This document shows, one piece after another, positions 63,548-64,000 of a DNA stretch of 64,000 nucleotides; position 1 is the first letter of the stretch, and every line of letters starts with the position of its first letter. The DNA comes from Tepidibacter mesophilus (GTDB taxonomy: Bacteria > Bacillota > Clostridia > Peptostreptococcales > Peptostreptococcaceae): contig NZ_BDQY01000002.1 in NCBI RefSeq assembly GCF_002724055.1, forward strand, positions 124,001 through 188,000. The letters run 5' to 3'. The position numbers and the translations under genes are program-made. Under the pieces are notes generated by a model that did no database searches, had not been told where the DNA came from, and saw only the letters and a program-made list of their open reading frames with translations.

Positions 63548-64000
63548 GTGGATAAGAGAAAAAAAAGAAAATATAAGAAGAGAAAAATTAAGTATAATTA
63601 CCTCATAATACTTGGTGTGATTGCTTATATATTCGTTAAGCTTTCAAATAATATGATTAGTCATACAATACAAGTTGAAACGGTAGAGTATGGGGATTTA
63701 GTAGAATCTATAAATAAACAAGGGGTTATAATAAAGGATGAACAAGTAATACTATCGCAAGGTGAGGGAAATATAGATTACTTAGTTCAAGAAGGTAAAA
63801 GAATTCCGAAGAATAAAAAGATAGCTGAAATACAAAACGGTGAAATAAATCTTCAAAAAAAAGAAAAACTTGATACTATAAACAGAAGAATAGAAAGCAT
63901 AAAATCTAATCGAAATGAAGAAATACTCAAAAGTGACATACAAAAAATAGATATGACAACAAAAAGATTAAGAGAAGAAATAAAGACTAAACTTATGAAT
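63548..64000 (+). CDS. HlyD-like membrane fusion protein (partial, 3' end beyond window)
   Basis: Open from the GTG at 63548 (after AGAGGTGAAC) to the window edge, 151 codons with no stop. The N-terminus is very basic (1-17), then a membrane helix at about 19-35. A barrel-sandwich half (VETVEYGDLVESINKQGVIIKDEQVI) and a start of a coiled-coil hairpin (LDTINRRIESIKSNRNEE...) follow. The pattern fits HlyD-family adaptor proteins, often found in clostridia upstream of ylmE/sepF-type division genes. Transport role unproven; no transporter is visible here. Confidence 0.7.
   Translation, partial: MDKRKKRKYKKRKIKYNYLIILGVIAYIFVKLSNNMISHTIQVETVEYGDLVESINKQGVIIKDEQVILSQGEGNIDYLVQEGKRIPKNKKIAEIQNGEINLQKKEKLDTINRRIESIKSNRNEEILKSDIQKIDMTTKRLREEIKTKLMN

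Overview
The window is very A+T-rich and gene-dense. It encodes strictly anaerobic metabolism (single-chain pyruvate:ferredoxin oxidoreductase, a 2-hydroxyacyl-CoA dehydratase-type iron-sulfur protein with its activase), full endospore markers (spoIIGA, sigE, sigG, spoIVA, SpoVD, an alpha/beta SASP, YlmC/YmxH, YIEGIA), a Gram-positive division cluster and strong Shine-Dalgarno sites, often followed by TTG starts. This points to a spore-forming member of Clostridia, most like Peptostreptococcaceae-type genomes (Tepidibacter, Clostridioides or Romboutsia relatives). The genus is inference.

Layout. 1-6.7 kb: a YkvA-like protein, hpt, a three-gene redox operon (double-cubane dehydratase-like protein, DUF3343 protein, ATP-dependent activase), a HI0933-type flavoprotein, cinA and a SASP. 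6.7-11.3 kb: a Crp/Fnr regulator, a 57-residue protein, a Lit-like (DUF1461) membrane protein, a GAF-SpoIIE phosphatase and an iron-sulfur flavoprotein. 11.3-15.4 kb: aroC-aroB-aroA with overlapping genes, then a free-standing PduL phosphotransacylase. 15.8-19.4 kb: PFOR. 19.4-24.7 kb: the most accessory-looking part, with a TDT transporter and a C_GCAxxG_C_C protein divergent from a MocR regulator, an AraC-GyrI regulator and a Cys-rich protein, non-coding debris and a pair of degenerate 39-nt direct repeats. 24.7-30.2 kb: ychF, a YhcN-like lipoprotein, a membrane-anchored chelatase-like protein and the M16 pair yfmF/yfmH.

30.3-52.6 kb is a combined envelope, division and sporulation block: lgt, rsmH, ftsL, two tandem SpoVD/FtsI transpeptidases, murE, murF, mraY, murD, ftsW/spoVE, murG, murA, ftsQ, two DUF881 proteins, sbp, ftsZ, spoIIGA, sigE, sigG. 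Together they make lipid II, flip and polymerise it at the septum, and then hand over from ftsZ to the first compartment-specific sigma factors. 52.6-64 kb: ylmC, nrdR, pgeF, a PhoPR-like two-component pair, YIEGIA and its small partner, a DUF512 radical-SAM-like protein, der, plsY, gpsA, spoIVA, and the start of a HlyD-like gene cut by the window end.

Most of the window is ordinary core genome. The points I consider most worth following are the double-cubane operon, the two SpoVD paralogues that differ in a redox cysteine, a dispersed ~65-nt repeat ending in CGAATTTT, a Lit-like transacylase candidate, a possible Spo0A-type spoIIG promoter and a promoter followed at once by a small terminator before the HlyD gene. 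I see no CRISPR array, rRNA, tRNA, intact insertion sequence or prophage.
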